This document shows, piece by piece, positions 1 through 9,784 of a stretch of DNA of 53,809 bases. Every line of letters begins with the position of its first letter. Positions within the stretch are counted from its first letter, which is position 1. The notes beneath the pieces were generated by a model. It had not been told where the DNA came from, ran no database searches, and saw only the letters and a program-made list of their open reading frames with translations. This stretch comes from Paulinella micropora. Taxonomy: Eukaryota; Cercozoa; Imbricatea; Euglyphida. Location of the stretch: contig BJOX01000105.1 in the NCBI GenBank assembly GCA_009731375.1, positions 433,442 to 487,250 of the forward strand, written 5' to 3'. The position numbers and the translations under genes were made by a program.

Positions 1-76
<76 letters not shown>

Positions 77-175
77 CATCATCATCATCATCATCGTCAT
101 CATCATCACCACTATCACCATCATCATCAGCATAATCATCATTACAATCATCATCGTCATCATCATCTTCACATT
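1..175. repeat. (CT)n followed by (CAT)n microsatellites
   Basis: A 71-base pure CT tract runs into an imperfect CAT/CAC tract. Nothing coding is seen here. The window also ends in a CT tract (53735-53809), so both ends fall in simple repeats. Confidence 0.95.
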
Positions 176-269
176 TCCTCTTACTTTCACAACCTGTGCC
201 TGCACTCATAATATTTTTCAAAACTAGTGAACCTACGACACATATCTTATTATAATGTGTAAAAAAATG

Positions 270-530
270 CATGCTTAGGTCACACATTTGATAGCGTAAT
301 TGAAGTTATGTCATGTTATGTCGTGTTATGTCATGTTATGTCGTGTTATGTCATGTTGTGTTATGTTATGTTATATCATGTTATGTCATGTCATGTTATG
401 TTATGTTATGTTGTATTTTTTATACAAGTCTATCTTATTTTGTAGATGATAGTAAGATATGCGGGCAAGTTTTGCGTAAAAATACATGATCTTTGCGTGC
501 TTAGGTCACACATTTGATAGCGTGATTGAG
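270..530. repeat. ATGTCATGTT minisatellite and flanking 24-bp duplication
   Basis: Between 300 and 415 a 10-base motif alternating ATGTCATGTT and ATGTCGTGTT repeats about ten times. The phrase beginning CTTAGGTCACACATTTGAT occurs at about 275 and again at about 500, flanking the minisatellite as direct copies. No gene is supported here. Confidence 0.85.
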
Positions 531-570
531 GCGGGCAAGTTTTGCAACCGCCTGCCGGAGAACGTGGCCG

Positions 571-628
571 AGGGTGCAGACCTAGGCTATATGGTATTGA
601 TATGCATGAAATACATAGATACAGAAGA

Positions 629-668
<40 letters not shown>

Positions 669-881
669 CAGAAGGTGCAGACCTAGGCTATATGGTATTG
701 ATATGCATGCGTACCTAGATACAGAAGAGGGNNNNNNNNNNNNNNNNNNNNNNNNNNNNNNAAAAAAAAAAAAAGAGAAAGGGGGGGGGGGGGGGGGGAG
801 GGGGGGAGGGAGAGAGAGAGAGAGAGGCAGAAGGTGCAGACCTAGGCTACACGGTATTGATATGCATGCCTACATAGATAC

Positions 882-917
<36 letters not shown>

Positions 918-960
918 CAGAGAGAGAGAGAGAGAGAGTGAATACATACGTGTGTTGCAT
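571..960. repeat. Triplicated unit separated by (GA)n
   Basis: The phrase AAGGTGCAGACCTAGGCTA followed by a GGTATTGATATGCATG stretch occurs three times (about 571, 673 and 831). Each copy is followed by an ATACATAGATACA-like segment and a (GA)n tract. An N gap (732-761) with A and G homopolymers lies inside the second spacer. The short reading frames here are only GA repeats read as Arg-Glu. Confidence 0.85.
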
Positions 961-1201
961 CTTGACTTGCCAGGTCGGGGGAGGCTATCACTGGAAGTGG
1001 GCCCAGTAAACCATTGCGCACCTTATTGTATCGCTGTTAACACCACACTCGCACACCAAAGTCACGTAGCATGATGTAATATGTAAGACTAGAGTCCGAT
1101 CGTTTTTTCAAGTTAATTTAAGCTGTTTTTATCGTTTTCAAACATCAGCAGCGCCAACTTGAACAGCAAGAAAGCAAGAGTATCCAACAACAGAAAAGCA
1201 C

Positions 1202-1928
1202 TTAACCCTTACTCCAGCAAGATCCATATTTGTGGATACAATCAACATTTGTGGATCTAGTTTTCAACTTCAATAAAAACATCAATACCAATTATAATTT
1301 GCTATACTACGCAACAGATTAGTAAAATCAAGTGTTGTTGAAGCGATCTGTGAAAACCAGGATGTCATAGCTTAGCTGGAAGTGACTTAAATATGAAACT
1401 GAAAACAGGCACCAACCACTTTTTTTCACAATTTAATATTTTCGTCACACAATAAATTTTCAATATGCATATTAATAAAAACAATGAGTATTAATATATG
1501 ACTATCAATCGTAAAATGCTATTTTATGCTACACCGTGGCATTGATATAAATAAATCAAGAGTTGCTGAAGCGATCTGTGAAAACCAGGAATGATTGTCA
1601 TAGCTTTTCTGGAAGTGACTTAAATATGCCACTGAAGTCACAGACATCAACTATTTTTTTCGTAAATTTTGCCACTGTATTAATAATAGGCAGCCACTTA
1701 AACCCTGATTGAGAAGGTTTTATAAGTCATTAAAGAACGGTTTCAACTCAAGTTTTGACATAGTCAGCTTCAACTAGACTCATTTAAATAATGTTCATTA
1801 GCACTGCGGCTATCCGTGGCAAACCATAAAATGATGTGGCTGCCGGGAGAAACACATATATAAAATACCGCCGATCCATTTTTGTGGATCCTGATGCCCA
1901 CAAATGTGGAGGCCGGAGTAAGGGTTAA
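1202..1928. mobile_element. piggyBac-like MITE with TTAA ends
   Basis: The element proper is 1206-1924 (719 bp). Its left end reads CCCTTACTCC and its right end GGAGTAAGGG, a perfect 10-bp inverted repeat, and TTAA stands immediately outside both ends (1202-1205, 1925-1928). TTAA target duplication and ends beginning CCC are typical of piggyBac elements. Inside each end is the palindromic phrase GATCCATATTTGTGGAT or a variant of it. The interior carries a direct duplication of about 110 bp (about 1325-1435 and 1553-1675, sharing GAAGCGATCTGTGAAAACCA). No transposase frame is present, so it would need a partner to move. Confidence 0.8.
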
Positions 1929-1929
1929 C

Positions 1930-2012
1930 ATATGAGGCGATGAGGCCGCCGAGTCGGATGTCTGAATTTAAAATCTGTGTCATTTGGTGGCCAAACTGCC
2001 AAACTCATGGCT
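1930..2012 (+). repeat. Left terminal inverted repeat of the 7.9-kb element
   Basis: The order of blocks ATGAGGCG, AAAATCTGTGT, CCAAACTGCCAAACTC and GGC matches the reverse complement of the right end. A short insertion (about 18 bases, GC-rich) separates the first two blocks on this side. It starts two bases after the TTAA of the adjacent MITE. Confidence 0.6.
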
Positions 2013-2024
2013 CGAACTATGATT

Positions 2025-2250
2025 CCAAAACAAAAATTTTGATTTTAAGTTAATCATATTAATATTTCAAATTCCTCATATATTAATAACTTGAAAATTA
2101 ATGTTGAGTTCAATAATTTAAAATTTATTATTTGAACTACTAGTCACAAGTTCCAAAACAAAAATTTTGATTTTAAGTTGATCATATTAATATTTCAGCA
2201 AACTGATAAAATTAATGTTGAGTTCAATAAGTTAAAATTTATAAATTATG
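2025..2250. repeat. Subterminal AT-rich duplication
   Basis: A block of about 95-125 bp beginning CCAAAACAAAAATTTTGATT occurs twice (about 2025 and 2150). Each copy continues through GATCATATTAATATTTC-like sequence and AATTAATGTTGAGTTCAATA. Repeated subterminal motifs are common transposase-binding regions; that role here is inference. Confidence 0.6.
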
Positions 2251-2293
2251 TTAGTGCTTTGAAAATACAGTTACTAATAAAGGTAATAACATT

Positions 2294-3207
2294 TCAAGTA
2301 TAATTATATCGTCTTAAATCTTTTTTGATGTGTTCTTGATCGGTCGATGCGATTTGTAAGGATGACCCTTCACTTTCACCTGACGGTTGCATGTAGATAT
2401 CGAGTGAGATGATGCCACGGTGCGACGCCAACACGTCTTTCTCCCAAGCTTTGAATTCGTTATCCTCTGTGCTTGGATCGTTTATGGATTGCTTTTCTTC
2501 TTGACCATGCAACCAAGCCGGTAGATACTTCCCCGTATACTGGTTTGAACCTGATGAATGGCCCCAAACGTTAACAAGGACTACTGAGTCAACATTTGGA
2601 TCATCGCCATCAACGTCCACCTTAGTTACCTTCCCCAAGCTGAATTTTTTCACTTCCCTCTTCCTCGATTTACTTCTCACTCTCTTCTTTCTGTCACCGT
2701 CGTAATCTACCCACTCAAACACGATGAACGTATCTACACCAGGAAGCTCCTCACCTGCACCAAGCTCGCCGTCGACCACGTTCCGAGGCTGCTCGTCGAC
2801 CACGTTCCGAGTCTGCTCGTCGATTACAGTGTGTTCTTGTAGCTGCTGCTGACTCGCATCCAGAGCGTGCACAGCCTGAGTTGCATTTTGATCATGAGTA
2901 GCAGCCACACATGGATCTCGGTTATGACTATTATTTCCAACACCTTTCTCTTCTTTATCATCTTCCATCTGCTGCGCATGCTGCACAGGACTGTGCGGGT
3001 GCTGGCCATCGCGACTGTCACCAGCAACTCCTTCGCGTTGCACTTCTCCTTTCTCCTCCTCATCCTCCTCCTCATCCTCCTCCTCATCATCCTGGTCCTC
3101 CTCCTCTTCGCTTGAAGACACTCGGCGGGAGCGCTGCCCGCCTCGCTGCACGCCACGACCTGCCCGCCGCTGCCCGCCGCGACCACGTCCAGGCACGGGT
3201 GGTTGAC
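2294..3207 (-). CDS. Transposon gene 1, last exon: RG-rich, acidic and C-terminal region
   Basis: This exon starts after the acceptor AACAG at 3208-3210 and ends at a TAA stop. In phase with the upstream exon it reads about 304 residues. First comes an RG-rich start (GRGRGGQRRAGRGVQRGGQR). An acidic block of Glu/Asp follows (codons around 3050-3110). Then comes a Gln/Asn-rich linker with a repeated DEQ(T/P)RNVVD motif near 2750-2830. The C-terminal part is folded-looking, with FIVFEWVDYDGD, a basic RKKRVRSKSRKREVKKF patch, VVLVNVWGH and YLPAWLHG. I do not recognise the C-terminal domain. The basic and RG-rich stretches suggest nucleic-acid binding. Small overlapping frames in this exon are shadows. 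Confidence 0.65.
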
Positions 3208-3311
3208 CTGTTACAGAAGAGTAATATATAACACACACTCTGAATGCTATACATGGACACAAAAATGATGCATGCGACATCTATTAGAGCGCGCCTCAGG
3301 TGGCATATTAC

Positions 3312-3353
3312 CTGCATGCTGCTGCCCGCCGCGACCACGTCGAGGTTGTCCAT
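3312..3353 (-). CDS. Transposon gene 1, 42-nt RG-repeat mini-exon
   Basis: The acceptor GGACAG ends at 3354 and the donor CAG|GTAATA begins at 3311. Both ends are phase 1, so the exon is symmetric and adds 14 residues (DGQPRRGRGGQQHA). It is a close relative of the mini-exon at 3484-3528 and of the start of the last exon, so it looks like an exon duplication. Confidence 0.65.
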
Positions 3354-3483
3354 CTGTCCAAATTAGAAAAGCATGTATCACATAAACACTAATACTAAAC
3401 GCACTTGAAGGGAGAAGTAAATCAAGGTAAAGTATCTAACTATACATGCAACATAGATATTAAACCGCTGCATTCATAGTCAC

Positions 3484-3528
3484 CTGCACGCTGCTGTCCT
3501 CCACGACCACGTCGAGGCCTAGGTGCCA
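3484..3528 (-). CDS. Transposon gene 1, 45-nt RG-repeat mini-exon
   Basis: The acceptor TGCCAG ends at 3529 and the donor GCAG|GTGACT begins at 3483. Both boundaries are phase 1 and the exon codes VAPRPRRGRGGQQRA. It can be included or skipped without changing frame. The core RRGRGGQQ is shared with the next mini-exon. Confidence 0.65.
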
Positions 3529-3723
3529 CTGGCACAGCTTTCATAACAAAGCACCACATCAAACAAGAAAACTAAATGAAATTCAAATCAAACAAATCCA
3601 AATAAATCAAAGAACAACCAAGTTCAACTCTTAGAAAGGAACATAACATAATATGATCTATTACGATTAATCTCATAGTATTATGCTGGCAAATGGGATA
3701 GAGCAACTTAAATTATTAAGTAC

Positions 3724-5077
3724 CTGCGCCTGCATAGTCATCTTGCGGCAGCTGTCGATCCTGACAGCAGCTGGAAATCTTGCAATCGTAAACTGCAAGG
3801 GGGATGGGCCGCCCCGCTCTGTTGCTGCAGGATTGACAATTATTTCCTGCCATGCCTGGGCGCATATCCCACACCATCGCGGGATTTTGCTCATCAGGAT
3901 GTTTTGCAACATTAGCAAACTGACGCACCCTCATAATGCCTATAGGATGTGAAATCTGACCGTTCTCTCCTTGCACGCTGAAATCGAAATATCCGATTTT
4001 CATCACACCAAGCCTCTCATTACCCAACTTGATCGTGTCAGGCATCTTGGGCGGAACCTGGATGTATTGGGACGGCATGAACTCCCGAAACAGAACGGTC
4101 GTTCGCTTGAGTAGCCGTCGCGGGGTGACCATGTTTGGGTTGGTCGCTTGGTGCAATGCTTCAAAAAAAGCGCGGGGACCAATCAAGAATGATACACGTT
4201 TCAGCCTGTTAAAGAAGGTATTGATACGTGCAAGCGCGCTATCGGTGAGGCCGTAAGCATGGCGAGGACAGTATGGAATAACCTCCACCGTCAGTCTGAA
4301 GTATCTGAAGAATGTGCTATAATACCAACAAAGTGGTAGCCCACGGAAGCCATTTCCAGTGTCACCTCGAAAAATAAGATGCGTAACGAGTGGGCATAGC
4401 TGCTGCAGCAGGCTTGTTCCTGCGTCACTATCACGCACTGCTTTGGCAGGATCTACAATCTCGCGCAAACACATTCGTATTGTGTTAGAGTTCTTGTTGG
4501 TCTCACTAGCAGGGCGGTCAGGCTTTGTGTAGATTATCCAGACATACTGGTGAAGTAGTACTTGCTCATCGATGCGAGGGCGAGTAGTTAGTGTCGCACC
4601 AAAGATAGATACTTGCTCGCCGTCACTGTCATAAATCCCGCCAAAGTCTAGCGTCACCATCGCTTCGTGGGATGCAAGGTGCTGCTCTCGCCTCTTTGAT
4701 TCCGGTCGCTGCGAATCATTCCATTGAACATGCTGCTCACGTGATCGAAGCTTCACCTTCAACGCTTTCAAGGTCTTCAAAGCGTTCTGGCGGGTCTTAT
4801 GCTCTCCCCATTTCCATAGTTCCAATGGCTCACCTGGCCCAGTGCTTGGCTCGTCGTTTTCCTCGCTAAGTTTATTCTCAAGGTCCCTGACTTTGTCTTT
4901 GATTGAATCCAGGTCACCACACATACCACATAGACATTCAGGAGGCCGCTTCTGGATCGATGTATCTTTCAGAATGTTAAAATAAAAGGTGCTGTAGCTT
5001 CGAGGATGGTAAAGAGTGTCATCGTTGATATCGTCCAGCTCTGGCTCAGTACTAGTTACCACTGCCTCGTCACACGG
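3724..5077 (-). CDS. Transposon gene 1, main exon: DDE/DDD transposase-like protein
   Basis: This is an open frame of about 450 residues. It ends at the donor GCGCAG|GTACTT (3724/3723) in phase 1, which joins the RG mini-exons. The frame opens after a stop at 5078-5080 and has no in-frame ATG at its head, so the true start lies upstream. In order it shows a Cys cluster (CLCGMCGD), a charged coiled-coil-like stretch (around 4780-4900), then three motifs spaced like an RNase H-fold transposase core: VTLDFGGIYD, HLIFRGDTGNGFRG and PYCPRHAYGLTDSALARIN. By position the candidate catalytic acids are the Asp residues in those motifs. A C-terminal NNCQSCSNR cluster follows. The family assignment is by motif layout only and I cannot name a superfamily. 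Location inside the inverted repeats supports a transposase role. Confidence 0.6.
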
Positions 5078-5259
5078 TTAGGCATGCCCCAATCGATACC
5101 GCCACCTTCTACATTGGCAGCGAGAGCCATTTCCCTGGTGCATTCAACACGCCCATCTTGCTCACACTTGTATTGTTTCACGCCAGTTGACTTGCTAGTC
5201 AAATAAAGTTTTGCATTTCGTTCCCACACGTTTGAAGGACCAGCTTGCTCAAACTCAGC
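5057..5259 (-). CDS. Transposon gene 1, upstream coding segment in a shifted frame
   Basis: From an acceptor-like GGAG at 5260-5263 this segment reads EAEFEQAGPSNVWERNAKLY and on to EGGGIDWGMPNRVTRQW before a stop at 5057-5059. It overlaps the head of the main exon in another frame. No intron of usable size separates the two, so either a one-base frameshift has broken the gene or the assembly has an indel. The 5' side runs straight into the (TGTA)n tract, where any further upstream exon would be lost. Confidence 0.4.
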
Positions 5260-5263
5260 CTCC

Positions 5264-5707
5264 ATACATACATAAATACATACATACATACATACATACG
5301 TACATTCGTACATACGTACATGCATACATACATACATACATACATACATACATACATACATACATGCATACATACATACACACATACATACATACACACA
5401 TACATACATACACACATACATACATACATACATACATACATGTACATATATACACACATACATATGTCATACATATGTCATACATACATATGTCATACAT
5501 ACATAGATACATAGATACATACATACATACACACATAGATACATACATACATACATATGTACATACATATGTACATACATATGTACATACATATGTACAT
5601 ACATATGTACATACATATGTACATACATATGTACATACATACATACAAACAAACATTCATACATACATACAATAATACATACATACATACGTACATACAT
5701 ACATACA

Positions 5708-5738
<31 letters not shown>

Positions 5739-5905
5739 GTGCATACATACATACATACATACATACACACACACCTATATATACATATATAATATATATA
5801 TAGATATATATATAGTCGTAAAATGTAATGTAATGTAATGTGATGTGTCACTGATGTAATGTGATCTAATCTGATGTATGTATGTATGTATGTATGTATG
5901 TATGT
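5264..5905. repeat. Long (TACA)n/(TGTA)n microsatellite
   Basis: About 600 bases of TACA tetranucleotide with ACATATGT interruptions (seven regular copies near 5555-5640), passing into (TATA) and finally (TATG)n at 5876-5905. It separates two divergent coding units of the transposon. The many Tyr/His/Ile or Met/Tyr/Val/Cys frames in it are translation of the repeat. Confidence 0.95.
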
Positions 5906-5929
5906 TTGGTTTGTATGAACAGGGATAAC

Positions 5930-6344
5930 ATGGCTGATCTGGATGAAGAATTTATTACGACATTCACATTCCTATGAGGAGGACACTCCTGAAGTTGTTG
6001 GACCGAAGCCTGGCACAGACGATCCCCTTGCAAGCCCGAGCAGACCGCCGACCAAAAGTGAGGCGGTAGCAAGAGTGGGCGCAGGAGAGTTCGCAGGCGT
6101 CCCATTCTCAGGGGGGCGCGACAGCACCGCCCACAGTGCCCAAGCACAAGCAGCCAAGCACAGAAAGGTAGCCCTGCAAGCTGACCAAGAGTTCAGCCCT
6201 CTTACCCAATTGTGGCCTAGCATTACACAGGAGCAACAGTGCGAGCAGCACCGAGACCAGCGACGACGAGGAGGACGAGGAGGAGGAGGAGGTGGGGAGG
6301 GGGAAGGGCGAGGAGGTGGGGGGGGGGGAGGAGGAGAAGGTGGG
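5930..6344 (+). CDS. Transposon gene 2, N-terminal part (acidic, unknown function)
   Basis: An ATG at 5930 reads MADLDEEFITTFTFL then a stop. One base shifted, the frame continues as EEDTPEVVGPKPGTDDPLAS and on through a Pro/Ser/Ala-rich stretch. An ATG at 5943 gives the same downstream frame without the shift. Near 6200 the best frame changes again to SNSASSTETSDDEEDEEEEE, an acidic tract that runs to the gap at 6345. So at least one and perhaps two indels break the frame, or the order of frames reflects sequencing error in G-rich DNA. No domain is recognised. It diverges from gene 1 across the (TACA)n tract. Confidence 0.4.
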
Positions 6345-6630
6345 NNNNNNNNNNNNNNNNNNNNNNNNNNNNNNNNNNNNNNNNNNNNNNNNNNNNNNNN
6401 NNNNNNNNNNNNNNNNNNNNNNNNNNNNNNNNNNNNNNNNNNNNNNNNNNNNNNNNNNNNNNNNNNNNNNNNNNNNNNNNNNNNNNNNNNNNNNNNNNNN
6501 NNNNNNNNNNNNNNNNNNNNNNNNNNNNNNNNNNNNNNNNNNNNNNNNNNNNNNNNNNNNNNNNNNNNNNNNNNNNNNNNNNNNNNNNNNNNNNNNNNNN
6601 NNNNNNNNNNNNNNNNNNNNNNNNNNNNNN

Positions 6631-7185
6631 GAGGAGGAGGGAAGAGAAGAACTGCTTTTGGATCGCGCTGTTGCTCGTTCAATTGGAAAAAATGGAACGC
6701 CGCAGTTTTGGATAGTGAGCGGTCTAAGCCAGGAGAGCGATGACGGTATCTATTACGCAGAGAGTTGTTATAGAATCAATAAGCCCAAGAACGATGTCCC
6801 AGTAGAGCGTTGCAAATCCCAACAGTGGAAGTATGATTTCTTCCTCACTCAGGAAGTCGATGTGCAGTTCAGAAAAAAATCAAAAAAACATAAATCCTCG
6901 GGCTGGAAGATAGCAAGCTTGCGTATCCAACACATTTCACCAACTGACGAGTATCCGATGCTATCAGTTTGCTTTTACCAGGAGGAGGAAGAGAAGAAGT
7001 TTTGGGGGATTCCTGATCTTATGTCGTTCAAACGAGATCGCAAAGACGTGGCTGCGCTGCGATCGCCCGAATACGTGAAGTCCTTGACTGACGAGTGGAT
7101 GCAAGCAGGCGATTATGATGCCAGCATATGTAAATTCAACATAAGGGAAAGTTCCTTAGTGAGGGGTTTGACTTTTTTGAATTGA
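6631..7185 (+). CDS. Transposon gene 2, C-terminal part (unknown function)
   Basis: After the gap an open frame of about 184 residues ends in TGA at 7183-7185. It begins EEEGREELLLDRAVARSIGK, continues with GTPQFWIVSGLSQE, a Lys-rich patch RKKSKKHKSSGWKIASLRIQ, and YPMLSVCFYQEEEEKKFWGIP, and ends LVRGLTFLN. Composition is balanced and codon use looks coding. I recognise no family. Acidic sequence on both sides of the gap suggests it continues the 5930-6344 segment, but the gap length makes the frame link unprovable. Confidence 0.5.
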   Translation, partial: EEEGREELLLDRAVARSIGKNGTPQFWIVSGLSQESDDGIYYAESCYRINKPKNDVPVERCKSQQWKYDFFLTQEVDVQFRKKSKKHKSSGWKIASLRIQHISPTDEYPMLSVCFYQEEEEKKFWGIPDLMSFKRDRKDVAALRSPEYVKSLTDEWMQAGDYDASICKFNIRESSLVRGLTFLN

Positions 7186-8460
7186 TTATTTGCGCATAGG
7201 ATTCCTCATATATTTCTTGAAATATTTCACTATGGTAGTGAGCATATCCTTATTTTTAATAGTTTTTGAGAAATCTGTAATTGAAGTTGTGTAAAAAAGC
7301 ACCATTACGTGTGGAAAAAAATTCGGAAAAAGACAGGTCGGGCCGTCATTTTTTTGCTGATTCAATGTGGTAAAAAAATGGTTTGCAACCACGATTATGA
7401 TTAAAGAATCTGTCTTTGGTTGTTATTTTATTAGATTTTGAACTATGAAACGTTGTACAATACGTCTTAACAAATAATTTAATCGAATTTCGGAAAATTT
7501 TCAATATCTCTGAGAAACACAGTGTCGGCTGGAAAACAGTCCCTCAAGGGCAAATAAAAAAGCAAACAAAAATTTATTATGAAAGGAATTACTGCTCCTA
7601 TAGCTCATAAACGAGTTGGGGGGGGGGGTTCAAATACACTATAGCTTGAATTCTGGGGGAAGGGGAGCTAAAAAATACATGAAACCTAGAAGAAAACTGG
7701 TCAAAACTTTTTTGACATTCCGACATCTTGGACTTACCTGCCTCCAGGAATGAAGCAGACACATCCCTTTTTCAATATTTTTGTATCTATCGTAAGTATA
7801 TGTCAGGGAGACATGATTACACTAAAAAAACTGGAGGAGAAAGGTCCAGGAAAAAATGTACAGGCATGTGTAGGTCAGACACGTGAAGTTGTGAAAACCC
7901 ACTTTTTGGTTTGTAGCTTCTAGGCAAAATGAACAAAAATCCTTTGGTGGAGCTTTAGTTTATGGTTGTGAAAGACGATTCCAATACTTAAAATTCTTAA
8001 AACTGATGAATACTAAAATGTATATGTCCCCAAAACCATAAAAATGCTGGTTTTGTGATTTTGAGTTTTTGCCTTCCACAGACATGTACAAATAACACAA
8101 AGTTGGAGAAATACGTTTAATGATAGTAAAAAACGATTAGCCTATTCATCTGTGCAAGAAATAATACTTAAGCTACAAAATATAGATTTTCATGTTTCGA
8201 CAAGGAAAAAATAGCTGATTTTCTACTAGCTAGATTGTAGCCTACAAGTAAAAGTATCAAAAGATATTTTATACAAGTGATGAAAAACACTCAAAGTTAC
8301 TATGTATATACTTAGATAGCTATGATATGTCTTGTGCTAAGAGATATCTGATGCACTCAGGGAACCCTCCCCTCTGTGCTTTTTTCACTAAAAAATAATC
8401 AGAACTCGTTAAGTTCCGTGTGCCACCTCACTAAATCCATCCAATTTACATATGAGTGCG
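7186..8460. other. Non-coding interior of the transposon
   Basis: AT-rich sequence without a convincing frame on either strand. A ten-G run is at about 7618-7628. No repeat family of the rest of the window was seen here. Confidence 0.6.
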
Positions 8461-8470
8461 TGGAGTCGTG

Positions 8471-9055
8471 ATGCAGGACGCAAGAAGCGCGCGCAGCACA
8501 TCGAACAAAAAGGTTGATGATTCTCATACAGACATAACCCTATCACCTGGGTGCGCCAAACAAGCGGGAAGCAAGGCAGAGGCCAACACGTAAATCGCCG
8601 GCGGGTGCATCAGGTAAACCGGGTCCACAAGGGAAACCCGGTCCACCAGGTAAACCGGGTCCACCAGGGAAACCCGGTTTACAAGGGAAACCCGGTCCAC
8701 CAGGGAAACCCGGTCCACCGGGGAAACCCGGTCCACTAGGGAACTTGAACCCGCCGGTCCACCAGGGAAGCCTGGACCTCCTGGATCTGCTGGAAATGCC
8801 GCAAACGCAGAAAGCAAGATCATATTAATATTGTCAGAGGCGCTGCAGCGTAACTGAGGAGGAAAACTATCACCAAATAGCGATGAAAATGGGGGATGCC
8901 ACGGTGGCTCTGGCTGCTATTAACAGCTCGGCGAGACGATCTAGATGTGACGAGGAGCCTGTTTGCAAAAACTTCGAAGACCGATCCCTCATCCAGCTTC
9001 GAGCACTCTATCATAGCTAAAGCTATCAACCTAGTGCTAATGCGCGTAACGACAG
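8471..9055 (+). pseudogene. Collagen-like gene with several frameshifts (transposon gene 3)
   Basis: An ATG at 8471 opens MQDARSARSTSNKKVDDSHT and reaches a stop at about 8591. Dropping one T there brings the frame into a run of ten or more Gly-X-Y triplets ([20 protein letters not shown] and on) between 8613 and 8735. After an indel near 8740 the Gly-X-Y run resumes as [21 protein letters not shown] further shift near 8850 gives NYHQIAMKMGDATVALAAIN and RCDEEPVCKNFEDRSLIQLR, ending at a stop near 9018. The Gly-X-Y pattern is that of collagen triple helices. The mix of good coding sense with three frame changes suggests a recently broken gene or sequencing indels. Confidence 0.5.
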
Positions 9056-9155
9056 AGTCTCAAAATATTCAGTTTGAGTCTCAGCTACGGTTCTTGAGCA
9101 ATTGCTTGCCATAGATGGATTATCTCAGAGTCACGAGCAATAACTTGACTTGCAG

Positions 9156-9260
9156 GTAGTTTGGTGGACTTGCAAAAGAGACGCAAAAGATAAGCCTATT
9201 GATTTCGACGCAGTCAGGAAGGAGCTCTTTAACAAATTTAAAACGAAGGCTGTTGAATGA
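9156..9260 (+). CDS. Probable last exon of transposon gene 3
   Basis: The acceptor GACTTGCAG ends at 9155. The exon reads VVWWTCKRDAKDKPIDFDAV and on to KELFNKFKTKAVE with a TGA stop at 9258-9260. It is short but balanced and has a good acceptor. The link to the collagen-like segment is inferred from position and strand. The function is unknown. Confidence 0.4.
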   Translation, partial: VVWWTCKRDAKDKPIDFDAVRKELFNKFKTKAVE

Positions 9261-9542
9261 TAATTTAATGACGTAGTAATTATCAAATTGATATTATTAA
9301 TAAAACTTAAAATAATAAATTAATTTACATATGAATTAATAATATTCTATCCACCCCACCCCCCCTCCACCCGCTTCCGGTGACCTATTGATATCAATCA
9401 ACCAGTGACCAGTGACAGACTATGTCAGATTCGCCAGAGATAAATTGATTTCAAGTTATTAATATTAACTTTAAATTCTAGTGATTATTGATAAAATTTA
9501 TGTTATATATTATCAAATTATTATCAACGATGAATTACTAAT
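9261..9542. other. AT-rich subterminal region
   Basis: No gene is seen. Sequence near 9447-9470 (TTTCAAGTTATTAATATTA) is the inverse of left subterminal sequence near 2090, supporting the pairing of the two ends. Confidence 0.5.
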
Positions 9543-9608
9543 ATATCAGGCTAGGAGTTTGGCAGTTTGGTTTGGCAACACAGACAGATTTTAATCAGGC
9601 ATCGCCTC
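9543..9608 (-). repeat. Inner copy of the right terminal repeat
   Basis: The 66-base run starting ATATCAGGCTAGGAGTTTGG and ending ATCGCCTC is repeated at 9787-9851, directly after the N gap at 9775-9784. The copies diverge after ATCGCCTC. This could be a real duplicated end or an unjoined assembly overlap. Confidence 0.75.
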
Positions 9609-9784
9609 TTGATATAATATAACAGTAAGTTATATTAATACCTGGGATATTTAATTTGAAAAATTTCTCAAGTTTAACATAATTTTTTTGAATTAATATT
9701 TAAGATACTGAAATAACTAAACATTCGACAATCTTGGGGGTATCCCTTTTTCCGAAATTTTCCATGAAGTATATNNNNNNNNNN

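Noticed and set aside
5210-5850. Several frames of 60-150 codons on both strands (Tyr/His/Ile/Thr or Met/Tyr/Val/Cys rich)
   Set aside because: They are translations of the (TACA)n tract in all frames and carry no coding signal.
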